From Caprimulgus europaeus (lineage: Eukaryota; Chordata; Aves; Caprimulgiformes; Caprimulgidae), in the NCBI GenBank assembly GCA_907165065.1, contig OU015528.1, positions 75,001,474 through 75,065,473 of the forward strand: a stretch of DNA of 64,000 nucleotides, given 5' to 3'. Position 1 is the stretch's first letter, and every line of letters begins with the position of its first letter. The notes beneath the pieces are model-generated. The model did not search any database and was not told the DNA's origin. It was given only the letters and a program-made list of their open reading frames with translations. A program made the translations under genes and the position numbers. Of the stretch, positions 15,856-28,501 are shown in pieces.

Positions 15856-18800
15856 TTTCTGATGTCCTGACACTGGATTCCTTTCAACATTGCCTGCAGA
15901 CTCTTTAGCCATATTAAAGCAACTTTACTCTTTTCAGGTTTTTATAACTTTATTTTTCTTGTTTCTTTCTGACATTTCTTTCCAAAATCATTATATTCAC
16001 AGAGAGATAATTAGAAGCTGAGTGCATATACAGCAATGTATATTACTGGTTCTCCATCTGGAAACTTACATTACTATGCTGAGTATCTTCACCTACATCT
16101 GCATCAGTAATGATTTGACCATTCCTGGACAGGATACGGACCAGGAGTAAGTATCTATATGTCAACATTGAATCCAATATAATCTAAATAGAATATAGAG
16201 TCTCCCTTTAACCACTCTCTTCTGAACAGCATTTGTTCACTCTACTACATCCCATGATGTTTATCTCACTGCTGTTCAACCAAAATATCCCCGTTTTCCA
16301 CAGCAGAGAGTGAATTTCTCCAATTTTGAGTGATGTAGAGAAACATAAAACTGAATTTGTACAGTCTTGGCTAAATACAAATTATGTGACTTTTTAGAAC
16401 AATATTATATCTTTAGTCAGTAAATTTAGTTTTGACTGGAGATGCAAGGGCACTTGTAATGTCATTGGAAGAGCCGGGAACAACAGGGATTGGAGACCTC
16501 AGGGTTGTACACAAGTTGATTAATCTCTTGTGTAGTCATCTCTAAAGAGGGGAGAGTGGACATGGGCCATGGTGAGTGAGGATGAGTGGCATATACAAAC
16601 AGATCAAAACTGTTAAAAGCAGTTTGTGGCAAACACAGTGGTCTCAATCCCACTGCTCCAACACCACTGCACACCTTGCTGTATCCCACCTGAGGTTTTC
16701 CTCTCACCCTATTAACTACAACTTTTTACATTACCCATTCTTTTCCAGCTCTGTGCAGGAAACCTGTGAGTGGACGTGATTTGTGGTGCTGCCTGTGCAT
16801 TGCTGACGGGCTAGGAACAGCACTCGTGACTAAAATTTCATGTTTATTTGCAGATCGCCAGCTGCCTTCTCCCATTAGCAACAGCTCATTTCCAAGCTGC
16901 GCCCTTTGCACAGATAAGGCACAGCAGGGACTGGGAGGACCCTGATTTATTGTGGTTTGGCTGGAGGGTGGGCAGCACAGAGATATTCTCTCACGGCCTG
17001 GAGGGAAGATTTATGATGTACAAAAGAGGTATTTTCTTAAAAAAATAAAAAAGGGGGGGAAATGTGAACCACCAAAGCTCATGGAATTTCTGCTCTTCAG
17101 CTACCATGGAATGAGCTCCTCAACAGGATGCTGTCCATGGCATTCCCATGAGAGATGGGCAGAATGAGGTGCCACCAGCAACCAATGAAGTGACCAGGTA
17201 AAACTGGCCAGCAGATCAGACAGCATCCAAAAATACTGTGAAACCATGAGAGAAACCACCTGGGCATGGAGACAACAGAAAGGGTGATCATGCCAACACC
17301 CTGTGCTTGCTCAGTCCGTGTTGGCTGCCCAGCACTAAAGCTGGGTGCTGCAGCCACAGATTTGCCCTGTTTATTTACTGCTGAATTTACTGCCTTTTGA
17401 AAGAAAAAACTACCTTTCCTGGAGGGAAAGTATTTGTCGAAAGATATAGGAGCATAGTCCACAAACCAGAAAGTTTCCAGAATATCCTACATAAAACAAA
17501 TGTGCCCTGGGGCTTATTTTAATAATTCATCAATTATTGCCTTACTGGTAGCTGATTTAGTCCAGGCTATTGAGATGTTTCTAATGGAAATCATCAATTC
17601 ATCACAGAGACAACTTCCAAGAAACTAATCATGCAGATGAAAACAGACACATGTTCATGCTAATAACGAGGATTCCAGCGAAAGAAGGAAGATTATATGT
17701 ATCTGTTATTTTTAAAAGTTTATTTGCTCCTGCATCTTAGCTAACCAGGCTGGCTGGCTGCCAGGCACTCTGGTTTTTGCTGGTTTTTGGCCTTGAGAGA
17801 GATTTTAAATATCCACTTATACATTATTGCTCCAAGGCTGCTGTCTATTCTAACACTTTACACAGTTTTCTTGACACAGAAAATGAAAGACTCCAGCTAA
17901 TTCATTAATTAACACAAGTAGCTCCACAGTAATTTCATTTTCAAGACAGAAGAGCAAAGCAGTGCCAACAAGCAAATCCTTACAGTTCATGCTCAATATT
18001 TTAGGCGTTTGTGTTACCATCACTGTATCTGTTTCCATATCTTTCAACAGGTAAATTAGTGACAAAGTGTAAAAGCTGATGTTTGAAAAAAGCAAAGCCA
18101 TAACTGATATAACAAATAATTAAACTTAGATGGAAAAATCTGAGAGAAGCTCAACTGAATTCTCTCAGATGCAGTAATCTGTGGGAGCTACATCCCCCAC
18201 CAAAAGCCCAGTACAGCACAGTTCAAAGACTTTTCTCATTTCACAGCAAACATGTGGGTCATCTTCTCAAGGTCAGACCATCAGTGTGAGGATGGCAGTG
18301 GTGCTGGGACAGAGCACAGTGACAATCCTGTCCATCCCACATGACAGCACCATAAAAATCCTCCTCCCAGGAGTAGCTCCCCAAAGGCAGCTCCTGAGAA
18401 GCACCACCCCAAAGCAGAATGGACAAAGACTAAAGACATGGTCCTAATTTCCCTCAAGCCCCTCAGCCTCCCAAGCATCCAACAAGAGTATCCCCAAAGA
18501 CTCAAAGAAAACTTGCTGCCTCCTACTCTTTGCCATGCCCCATGCACAGTTATTCCTGGAGCTCTACCTCCTGGGGACCATAAAGGATGTAATTCCCTCG
18601 TGTTCCACATTTCATACTTAAACTGCCCTGTAAAATCCTATTCATGAGCAAGCCCCAAGCAACAGCAAAAATACAAGCTGGAAAACTGCATCAGCTTCAG
18701 ATTACAGCCATCAGACTGCTCCTCCCAGCTCAGTTGTGCTGTTCTTGGGCGGCCCATGGCAGGAGATAACCCCAAGTGTGCTTTCTGCCAGGCATGCTGG

Positions 18801-19175
18801 TCACAGATAAAGTGTAAGCCAGCACACGTGGTTTGGGACCTTCTCCCACCTCTGAGGGATGCAAAGGGTTGTGCTGATGGGCACAACGCTGAGCTGGACT
18901 GAATTATCACTATAACAGCTCAGTACACCCCACAGGGAATCCTCAGCACTACCATTTGATTGCTAACTACTAAATTTGGTCAGTATAGGATCTGATAAGA
19001 TCCTGGGCATTCCCATCATCATTTCATGGATTCAGCTGTGACTTTAAAAAGTTTTAAATATTCTTTTTACACTTGATAGGGATACTCCTAAGTGTCAACC
19101 CTGGCTCCTTAGCATCTGCTGTATATGTTATAAACACATATATGTGTTGGTTATGGTAAACTGCTTTATGTTAAA
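15856..19175. other. Intronic sequence, nothing recognised
   Basis: No repeat or exon recognised. A-rich and G-rich runs occur near 17038-17060. The 121-codon minus-strand frame at 17097-17462 carries no recognisable domain. Confidence 0.45.
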
Positions 19176-19426
19176 TGGCTTTAAACTGGAAGAGGGGAGA
19201 TTTAGATGAGATGTTAGGAAGAAATTCTTTCCTGTGCGGCTGGTGAGACACTGGCCCAGTTGCTCAGAGAAGCTGTGGCTGCTCCTCCCTGGAAGTGTTC
19301 AAAGCCAGGTTGGATGAGGCTTTGAGCAACCTGGTCTAGCAGAAGGTGTCCCTGCTGATGGCAGGGGGGTTGGAACTAGATGATCTTTAAGGACACTTCC
19401 AACCCAAACCATTCTGTGATTCTATG
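19176..19426 (+). mobile_element. CR1 LINE 3' fragment
   Basis: It starts at GGCTTTAAACTGGAAGAGGG. It runs through CAGGTTGGATGAGGCTTTGA, GGCAGGGGGGTTGGAACTAG and ATGATCTTTAAGGACACTTC, and ends CATTCTGTGATTCTATG. About 250 bp of the CR1 3' end, antisense to CAMK1D. Confidence 0.95.
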
Positions 19427-22400
19427 TGAAAATTAAAATAAAAATCTCCTCCTCCATTCTAAACCAAAACTAATTATTAGATCAGACACAAACAACAATC
19501 TAGCAAATACAACCCCCACTGTGCTCCTGGGCTATGTGATTTGCACACTAAAAAGACCAGGGAGTTCAGAAAATGGTCAGATACTTGGGGTTTTTTGGTA
19601 GTCAGAGCACATTGCAAAAACTCACGGACAAAAATGAAATACAGACTTTGACTGCAGGGCTCAGAAGCCCTGCACAGCGATCCTGGGCATCCTGCATTCG
19701 GCGATAGCATCTGACATGTGATGGGTAAATACCGAGTTGGATAGACTCAGACATGCCAGTGGAGTTGTACTGATTACACCAGTGGAGGATTTCACTCAAA
19801 CTGAGTTAATTTGGGGCTTGACAAGGAAGCAAGTCCACAGCAAGTGGACCAGCAATGACTCTAAGATGATAAAGAAGGACATGGGAAGGTAGTGATGCAA
19901 CTTGTATAGCAGAATAGTTAGTTTGAAGTGACTTTTATTCTGACACAGATCTAATCTATAGGAAACTTATCTATAGTAGCTACTCCAGTCACTGTCCAGT
20001 ACAGGCAAGATCTGCACAAGCTGAAGAATGCCACTATTTTAGCTTTTAAATAGTCTGTGCCTTGTATGTGTGTAAAATACGAGAGAGCTTTTGTAGGATC
20101 CCTGCTTCTGTCAAGCAGTTGCCTCCCAGCACCTTGGAGCCTGCACATGGATGCACAAGTATTAGGGCAGAAGTAGCTGTTCATGAGAGTGATTCTGAGA
20201 TTGAAAATAGAGGAAATAATAGCATTAAAACTGAGCGCCCTTAGTCCAGGCATTGCCAGGGAGGCACTGAGTCTCCCTAAGCCAATGCATTCAAGTCAAT
20301 AAACTGCCATTATGGTTGTTCGAAGGAAGAGACCAAAAGTGCTAAGAGGGTAAATATACTTGGCCAGGTGGTCTGAGCTTTCTGCTGATCAGGCAATATT
20401 CGGTTACCTACACACCAAACAAGGTTTCACTAACACCAGATGTGGCAAAGATATTAATATTACTGCAGTAACTACATCTGATATTCACAATTTGAGTGCT
20501 ACCACACAACCCCGTAATTCTCCTCAGGGCCCTTGTTCCAGTGGCACAGAGGTGTGAGACATGCAGGATCATCACATTTTCCTGCAAACATGAAGGCATG
20601 GCCAAGGCAAGACCTTCCAGTCAGGGAAGCTGCATTTAACCTTTGCTCTGCACCAATTTCCTCTGCAATCTTGGGCAAGTCACTGAAGGATGAATTTAAA
20701 AAGGGACTTAGGTCCCTTGAAGGGGAATTACGAATCTACCATCAAATGTATGGTTCGGATAACATGGGTGCTGCTACTGCCAACAGGTCCAGACTCGCCA
20801 TGCAGTCAACTCCGAGCAGCAAAGCTCCCAGGACGTGGGGCACAAACTCTTCTCCCCACTCCAGCTGGGAGAGAGCAGAGGGGGGATTCAAGCCAATAGC
20901 TCCAACTCTTGGAAAGTGCCCTAAACCACAAAGTGTTTTCTGTACTTCCTTCTGAAAACGTTCCACCTCTCAGAACATAACTCGAGACTCCCTCAGGGCT
21001 GCAACACTTACTCAGCACTGTGACTGCCTTATTGATGCTAATGTCATGGAGCAGTAACAGGCTCCATTAAAATGAATGTCAATTGTTCCCTTAACCTTTG
21101 TAGGGAGCCAGATTCATCCCTTTAAGAAACATGTTCATCCTGTCATGTTTTTAGTAGATGGTAATCTTAGCCCATGTCTTCCATGAAAAATCACTAATTG
21201 AAAAATCACCAAGTTTGGTCTTGCAGAGAGAGACCACGTCCGCCTCTCTGGCCGGCAAACCAGGTGTATTTACACAGTGGAAGAACTTTAGCTGCTTGTT
21301 ACAGACCTGTATGGAAAACAGATTTCACGCTGATGATTTATAAAGTGCTTTTAGGCAGCCCTTAAATAATAAGTTATAACCAGGTACAAAAATCCAAAGC
21401 CACTGCTGAAAATGCTCCCCTGCTCCTTCTGTGTTATTTATGCTGCTCTGGTTGCAAGAACTCAGCTCCCTGGTCTGGCTCCTCAACCCAGTGCCAGGAT
21501 TGACCCATCTCAGCACCACAGATGTCTGTTTTCTATTTGGCTGTTGTATTCCCTGTGCAATATTAAAATGTCATCAGTTCAGTTTAACAGGCCAAGTTAA
21601 AGGCCTTAGTCAACCATTTAACAGCTAAGTAAAACATATGGCAAATGCATATCAGTCCAGGGACTGCATTAAAGGTTTAAGGGTTCAATTAAGAAGAATC
21701 TTGCTGGTGTGTTCTCAGGAGGTTAGGAAAACAGAAATGCCAAATGTTTCCCAAGTTGTAGCTGTTAAGCACCAGGCTGAAACCCCCTTGTTAAAGTTCT
21801 ATTCCAGTATGTTAAAAACACCTCTGTATAATACCCAGTTAAAATAAACTATTTATTGGGAAAACTGAGCTGATATTTTAATAATTTGGAGTGGGGGGGA
21901 TTGAATAATATTTGTTGTTGTTGTTGTGCTACAGTGTCCTACCTTAAGTGCCCATGTTCATTGTCACCACCTGAATGCTGAGGCTGGAAGTGCCCAACTC
22001 TCCCACAAGGCAATGCCTGATATCCCAGAGCTCCAGAGGCTGAAAGCTCAGACACAAAACCAGCTGAACTTGACCTTCAGAGCTGACTGAAGCCCTATTT
22101 GAAGATGCAAAACCACATTATTACAATTTTTTCCATGGTTCAGCTTCCTTAAGGACATTGTCACCCAGCAGAAAGAACATGCTAATTAAGTAACTCATCC
22201 CATGCACAGCAGTGCCTCTGGATTCACGCAGGTATTGACAATATAATGGACTAACAATATTATTGTAGAATAATAAACATACCCCAAAACACCTCAGGCT
22301 GCAAGAACTGACCTCACAGTTCCCTGAGGTCTAGTACAAAAGACTCCAGGTGTTGACTCTGGTGTGTCCATTGCACGACCATGGTGTGCATGTCCCATAT

Positions 22401-24973
22401 TGATGATGCAGACACCACCACAAACCCGGATCAGCGGTGTAGAAGGGGCAATGGCATTGCAACTGCCATTGAGTTGTCCCTGCAGTGCAGGACTCCCCTA
22501 GGACCCCAGCCTTCTGCAGCATCTCTCTTGGTCACCCTGAGACTAGAACTCTCCAGCAGCACAGGCAGGAGATCAGGCTGAAATGCAATATATAGAGAGA
22601 GTGCAAAAAAGCAGCAGCTCCTTAGTGGAGCAGTTAGATCACAAGACTGGGCTTGCTCCAGAGACAGACAGCACAACAATAGTCACGATTCCTGCTGCCG
22701 TCGTTATTTATAGGCACAAAAATGTAGATCATTTAGAAACTCAGAGTGAGCTGCCAAACTAGATAGGGCAGCTGAACCCACTGCCTAACAGTCAGCTGTG
22801 TTTTAGGATATTGCCTCCTGCAGCAACAGATGCAAACCCTGCAGGACAGCAGCTCTGGGGCAGGAGGATGCCATTCTGCTGGCACCTGATCCACACTGGT
22901 ACATGAGCCATCAACAAAGGCAAGATGGCAAATTTCAATATTCATACTGAAAAGAGCAGCAAGATGCTGAGGTCTGAATCACCGCAGTGAACAGGCATTT
23001 TCTCCCCTCACTAGAAATAGGCTTTGAATCTGGCCCTAAGGTCCCCAAGCAACAAATGGGACACAGGATAAAGATGTGATTCCACGGATACTCTGCAAAG
23101 GGCCCAAGCTGCAGGGAAGGATGACTGCAACCACGTAGAAAAAAAATCTACATGAGTGATTTCAGCAGGTCCCAATACAGTGAGGTGGGGATTAGACTTC
23201 CCAGGTCTCCTCTCTGCCATGCTGCTCTCCTCTTTCACTATGACGAAGGTTTCCTCCTGACCTCTCCTGGTTTAAGGTACTGATGATACTCAGAGTTTAT
23301 CTCACAACATTGCTCCACCTCTGCTCATAGCTCACTGATGTTAAGGGTCACCTTATCCCCTTGCCCTCATCATCCCACCTGGGAAATACCTATCCCACCT
23401 CCTCCAGAGCTGGAGGGGTTCAGACCACAAACTGCCACCACTCTCATAAGGGATGCAACACTGAAACTGAGAATTGGGAAGAATTCACTGATTTTTTGTT
23501 TATTTTCTGTAATTTGGTACAACTAAACCCAAACATTAAAAATATTTTTAAACAAAAGCCATACTGAGAACAGATCACAGAGCACAGTGTGAAAGCAACC
23601 AGTGATTCAGACGTTAATGCTTTTTATTAAACAAATAAAACACTCTGGCAAATGCCTCAGAGTCTACAAACTATTCTCACAACTATGCAAAACTACTTTA
23701 TGTTTCAGTTTTGGGACATTGTTTAAAATTTACTCTAGCACTGTTTTCAAGAAAAGTCAATTTATTTCATCCAAGCGGAGATTTAAGACATCAGAGAGCC
23801 ATCTGGTGGTTTGATTGCCTTCTAATTAAAATTCGTCTCTTGGGCTCTTGACTTCCTCTGATGCTGAGCTAAATTGGCTGGCCCAGAGCATAAATGCAGA
23901 GAAACTAAGCATCATAAGATGTGTGAAAGCAAAATTTAAGTATATGGCACGTCAGACAAGATTTTGCCATTGCTTTGTAAATGTGAACTGTCCAAAAAAG
24001 CACAAATGATGCATTTACTCTCTGATTTTTTGCATCTTTTTTACAAGTTTGTAAGTGGAACAAATTTTCACAAAAATCCCCCTTATGATGGAAAAAGAAA
24101 AGTAAAGTATTAAGCAAGTTTATGTTGCACTTCCATGGAATTGATGTTTCGTTTCTTAGAAAGCTTCACCATTTTCCCCCATGACTTCATATATTTTGAA
24201 AAAGAAATATATCTGTGGCTTTGGAAATACCAAAAACAAAAAGAAAAAAGAAAGAAAAAAGCAGATGTTGAAATTAAGCATTACTGCTGGTTCAGGCATT
24301 CACCTGGCATTTTTTCCAGGAGGGAATCAAGATCACATCACCAGTTTCTGGAAGGGTATCCACCCTTGAAGCTGCTATGGAAAGGGTGGAGGGCACAGCC
24401 TGGCACCATCTCCTGGGGCAGAGGTCTGAAATGAACAGAAGCTGCAGCTCCATTTGCTGTTGGACCTAACCACGTTGGTGCATGTTAAGTGTGCTGGGGT
24501 CCGGCTGCCAAACTGAGCTCCTCCAGGGCTCAACAGAGGAAGGACTTGATCATTTGGTTAATTCATTTAGTGCTGAGCTGCTCATTACAGTCTGGAGCAA
24601 ATAACAACAGGCAACTTAGGAAGCTCTTCCCACCCTCAAGGGTAGCAGCAGCTGAGTGAAAGTCTTCATGATGGCAGCTTTGGATGCCAACGTTTATATT
24701 CCAGCTAAGTGGAATTTTGGATGCCCAAGTCACTCTTAGCATTTGGCCCTTACCTCTCCATCCGTGTATGGATGTGCCCCTGTAAGTTTTATTCCTGGTT
24801 CTCAAGCTCTCAAACCGAAGTTCAGGCAAGGCCAGATTGGACATGTTTGCTCAGTCCCACCTCCAGAACATCAAATCACCGTCACTGCTTGGTCCCCAGC
24901 AGGGTTGACATTGGCTGTGGGAGTGCATGGAGCAGAACAGCCCCGGAAATATTTTGTTGGGCTATAGCAAACA
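19427..24973. other. Intronic sequence, only minor simple repeats
   Basis: No exon or transposon recognised in 5.5 kb. It contains a short TTG microsatellite (21911-21928) and an A/G-rich stretch at about 24237-24262. The largest frame (140 codons, 20533-20955) has no motif and is overlapped by other random frames. Confidence 0.45.
21911..21928. repeat. (TTG)n microsatellite, short
   Basis: Five to six uninterrupted TTG units. Confidence 0.85.
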
Positions 24974-25032
24974 TTTGGAACTAGGTGATCTTTAAGGTTC
25001 CTTCCAACTCTAACCATTCTATGATTCTATGA
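24974..25032 (+). mobile_element. CR1 LINE terminal tail (about 60 bp)
   Basis: Only the last part of a CR1: TTGGAACTAGGTGATCTTTA, then CCTTCCAACTCTAACCATTC and two tail units ending ATTCTATGA. It is an extreme 5' truncation. Confidence 0.92.
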
Positions 25033-27663
25033 TTTAATGCCACTCTCATGACAAATCTCAATCTGGAACAGGGTCACCACTGTCATTACTGGGTTCATCT
25101 GACAAACAAATCCACGTGTTTGAGTTTTTCGACTGTATTGAGAAAAGTCAATTCTGCAGAGCTTCATTGCACAGGTCTCATCAGTAACTGTGCAAACTCC
25201 TCCTGGACTATGGAGAAGTGTTAACTAAGAGCAGGGAAAGATGGTGACAAGGCAGTATGTCCTCTCCAGGAGGACAGAGTAGGTGTCATTCCCAGAAAAG
25301 GTGACAGGAGTTACATCTGAGTCTCAGCAAAGTGATACTGTGCTGCTCTCTGGAAAGCAGCGAAGCCTGAGCCCTGGGATGTCAGAGCTTTCCTAGAGCT
25401 CCAACACGTCATTAACCTGTCTGGGGTTTCCTGAAAAAACCCTAAAACCCATAGGACCCTGATTACAGTCTGAATCGGTGCCACCACTTCCAACAAAAAA
25501 TGCAGAGGAGGAAAGTTACTCAGAAACAAAACAGCAGTTTCTAAGATTTGTAGCAAGAGGAAGACAGATACTGGTTTTGTTTTATACTTTTGGATGTCAT
25601 ATGATTCATTGCTAAGACTTCCTTCACCAGTCAGTTGGCGTTCCTCCTCCTGCTCCTCAGCCACTGTTTCTATTTGCTTCATGTTATCATCATTTGTATT
25701 TCTCCGCGGTCCCCACAGGAGGAGCCTCAGCACCGCTCTAGCAGGCAAAATTGGAGATGGCTGAAGAGCATTTGCAGTTTCACCCTATATACATGGCTGT
25801 CATTTCAGTTATTAGCCAGGAAATATTTTTTTTAATGACTCTGAAAGAGCATATTGATCAATCTAGAAAGGGTTTATAGGGATATTCTCCATAGACTGAG
25901 ATCTCTTTAGTCAGAGGTATTTGGTGCACTGGGAGCTATAATTTGAGAACGTGATTCTCAATTCCTTGTGTAGGAAATTATTTATGGGCGGAAAGTCACA
26001 TCAGAAAGCATTTGCAGGAACATGAGATGAAATATACCTTTAACAGCTTCTCTGCCAGCAAACCACAGGAGATTTCTGAAGTGTTGGAGAGTAGCTGGTA
26101 AGACAGCTTCAGCTTGGAAACAGGCAAAACTAGGTTTTGAAAATTGTTTTTCTTTTTTGACACCACCACAGGCTCCTTCTGTGCCCTGAAGCATGTTTTT
26201 CCCTTCTGAATGCTTTTATGCCGCCTTCCACTGTTTGTCTCATCCATGAGCTCCAGGGCTTGTGAGCTCTCCAAGGCTAGAGCAATGTATCCGTGCCTCT
26301 GCTAACCTCCCACTATGGAGCATCACAGCATCCTCCACAGCCAGGCTGGGAGCATGGACAGATCCTTCCCTCTCAGGTTTTCCAAATAGCAGAGGATGGG
26401 ATGCATCATCCTACAAACCGGGATCCACCGAGAGCACATACCTGGGCGCAGGATGCTGGGAGATGCTCTCAGACTCCCACCTTAGATGTGGCCTTTGTGT
26501 TGAGAAAAATCTCAGTTGACCTCTGGTCTCTGTTCCAGCACAGAAAAAGTTAAACTCTATTTCTGCCACGAAAATTTGCTGGTAGTAGCAACAGTTGCTG
26601 GAGGAACTGCTTCTCTGTGCTCAAAGGTTGGTTAATTAGAAATCTATAGATTGACGTTACATGAGAAATAAGAGATCTTTTATTTTTCAAGTGTTTAATT
26701 ATTAATAAATTAATGAGATGGAAACTCAAGTGCAAGGAAAAATGGTTCTCAGTCTGAAGGAAGTTAATATAAAATCTAAAATGCATTCTCTTCCAGCTTA
26801 TTAACTTTGAGATTGATGTAATAACCTCAAGAGGTTTTTTTAGTTTGTCTCTTAAGCTTATATTCAGATTTGCACAAAAGTAGTTTCTATACTCAGACTA
26901 GATCTTGAAAAAATGTTCTTTTACAGAGTGAATTTTCCTATTTGGGAAAATAAAACAGAACAAAGCCAGACCAGAAGATAAATGTTACTCAGAAAATTCT
27001 TACTCTTCAGAGAAGAATCAGCCTAAGGCCAGTTTTCCATCACTGAAATACAAAATATACGCTGCAAAATTTCAAGAGGAAATTCATTATACGTTCCCTT
27101 GCAGCTCATGTGTGACCATACCCAATGCGTCTGCAATATTGGCCAGTTCCCATTCCAATTTTCTTGGCATTAGAGGCAATTTCAAACTGCAGAAGGTAGA
27201 AGTGGGGAGAAAAACTCCTACATCATTTTGTCCATCAATGGTTTGATCATTTCCTCTGAAGTTGCAGGATTGCTCCCTACTTCTCTGTCCTGTTCAGCTC
27301 TGAGTGACAGATCTGCTCACACTTCATCCAGAGGACAACTTCAACTGTTAGGAATGTGTGTCCTTATACCCATCATAAAAATTTCCTTGTCTTTCATTCT
27401 TTTCTTACTTTCATACCATTACTACCCTCTCTGAGGTGGATGTCTCAAAACCAGTACCACCATGTACCTCAGCCACAGCATCCTTTGAGGAGGTGGCTGT
27501 TTCCTAAGGTTTTGCACTCAGTGGGGCTCTTCCCAAATTCTCCTGCTCTTCCACTGTGAGCTAATACTGGAGTAACCACTGCTGCTATAACGTAAACCCC
27601 GTCAGGATGTCCTTCTCCTCCTTCTGAGGGTGTATGGAAACCCCATCATTAGTACCACAATCA

Positions 27664-27750
27664 CAAACACCTCCCTTCTCTGCCATCAGGAAACACCGAG
27701 CTGTTTATGGAGCACACGCTACTCTCCTTTAAAATTCAAAGGAATGTGTT
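27664..27750 (+). repeat. Diverged direct repeat, copy A
   Basis: It starts AAACACCTCCC and contains CAGGAAACACCGAGCTGTTT. It aligns by eye with copy B at 28416-28501 at roughly three quarters identity over about 85 bp. Weaker similarity may extend about 150 bp to the left in both copies. Confidence 0.65.
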
Positions 27751-28415
27751 AAAATTACCATGAAGTAATGCCATAGGATTGATGAGCTCCAAAGTTTTCT
27801 TTGGAATTTCTTGCTGAACAGAAGTTTCTGCAGATGATATTTGCTTTTCCCTGAGAAAATGGATACCTCCTTCTCCTCACCTCAGCAACAGCCTGAATCA
27901 CAGCTCACCGAGCATATGGAAAAACTCACAGTGACTTCAATGGTTTTGAGCAACATCCCACATGCACCCCCTAAATGTCCTCCCAGACCGAAGTTTATCC
28001 TAGCCTGGGTGCTTGTTGATATTCCTTCTTCAGACAGAGAGAGGTTTACAGAGCTGTACTTGCTGTAGCAGGTTAACAGAGCTGGAGAAACTGGTCTCCT
28101 GGCTTTTTTTAACACATGCAGAGTTAGTAATCACAAAAGGTCTGTCACCATTCTCCAACAGCAGCCAATTTCTCTCCTCTAGCAGTCTGCATCCACCAGA
28201 TACTGTGCATAACATATCCCGTGTTAATCACCGCTTGGTCAAACTAACCTCTTGAGCTCTTTTAAACTCTTCTGCCAGCCTCTTAAATAATTTCTGTTCC
28301 TCTTGTCACAGATAGTCTCAATATCCTAATGCTTTTTCAAACATCGTGGGTGATGCATGAAACTCTGCATTCCCCTGTCAAGCCCTCAAAATAACCACTC
28401 TATACTTAGAAAAGG

Positions 28416-28501
28416 AAACACCTCTCTTTTTCAGCCGCCAGGAAACACTGAGTTGTTTATGAGGCACATGCTACCGCTTTCAAAACTCACAAGAATATGT
28501 A
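28416..28501 (+). repeat. Diverged direct repeat, copy B
   Basis: It starts AAACACCTCTC and contains CAGGAAACACTGAGTTGTTT. It is the partner of copy A, 752 bp away in direct orientation. It may be an old tandem duplication, or two copies of an unrecognised dispersed repeat. Confidence 0.65.
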
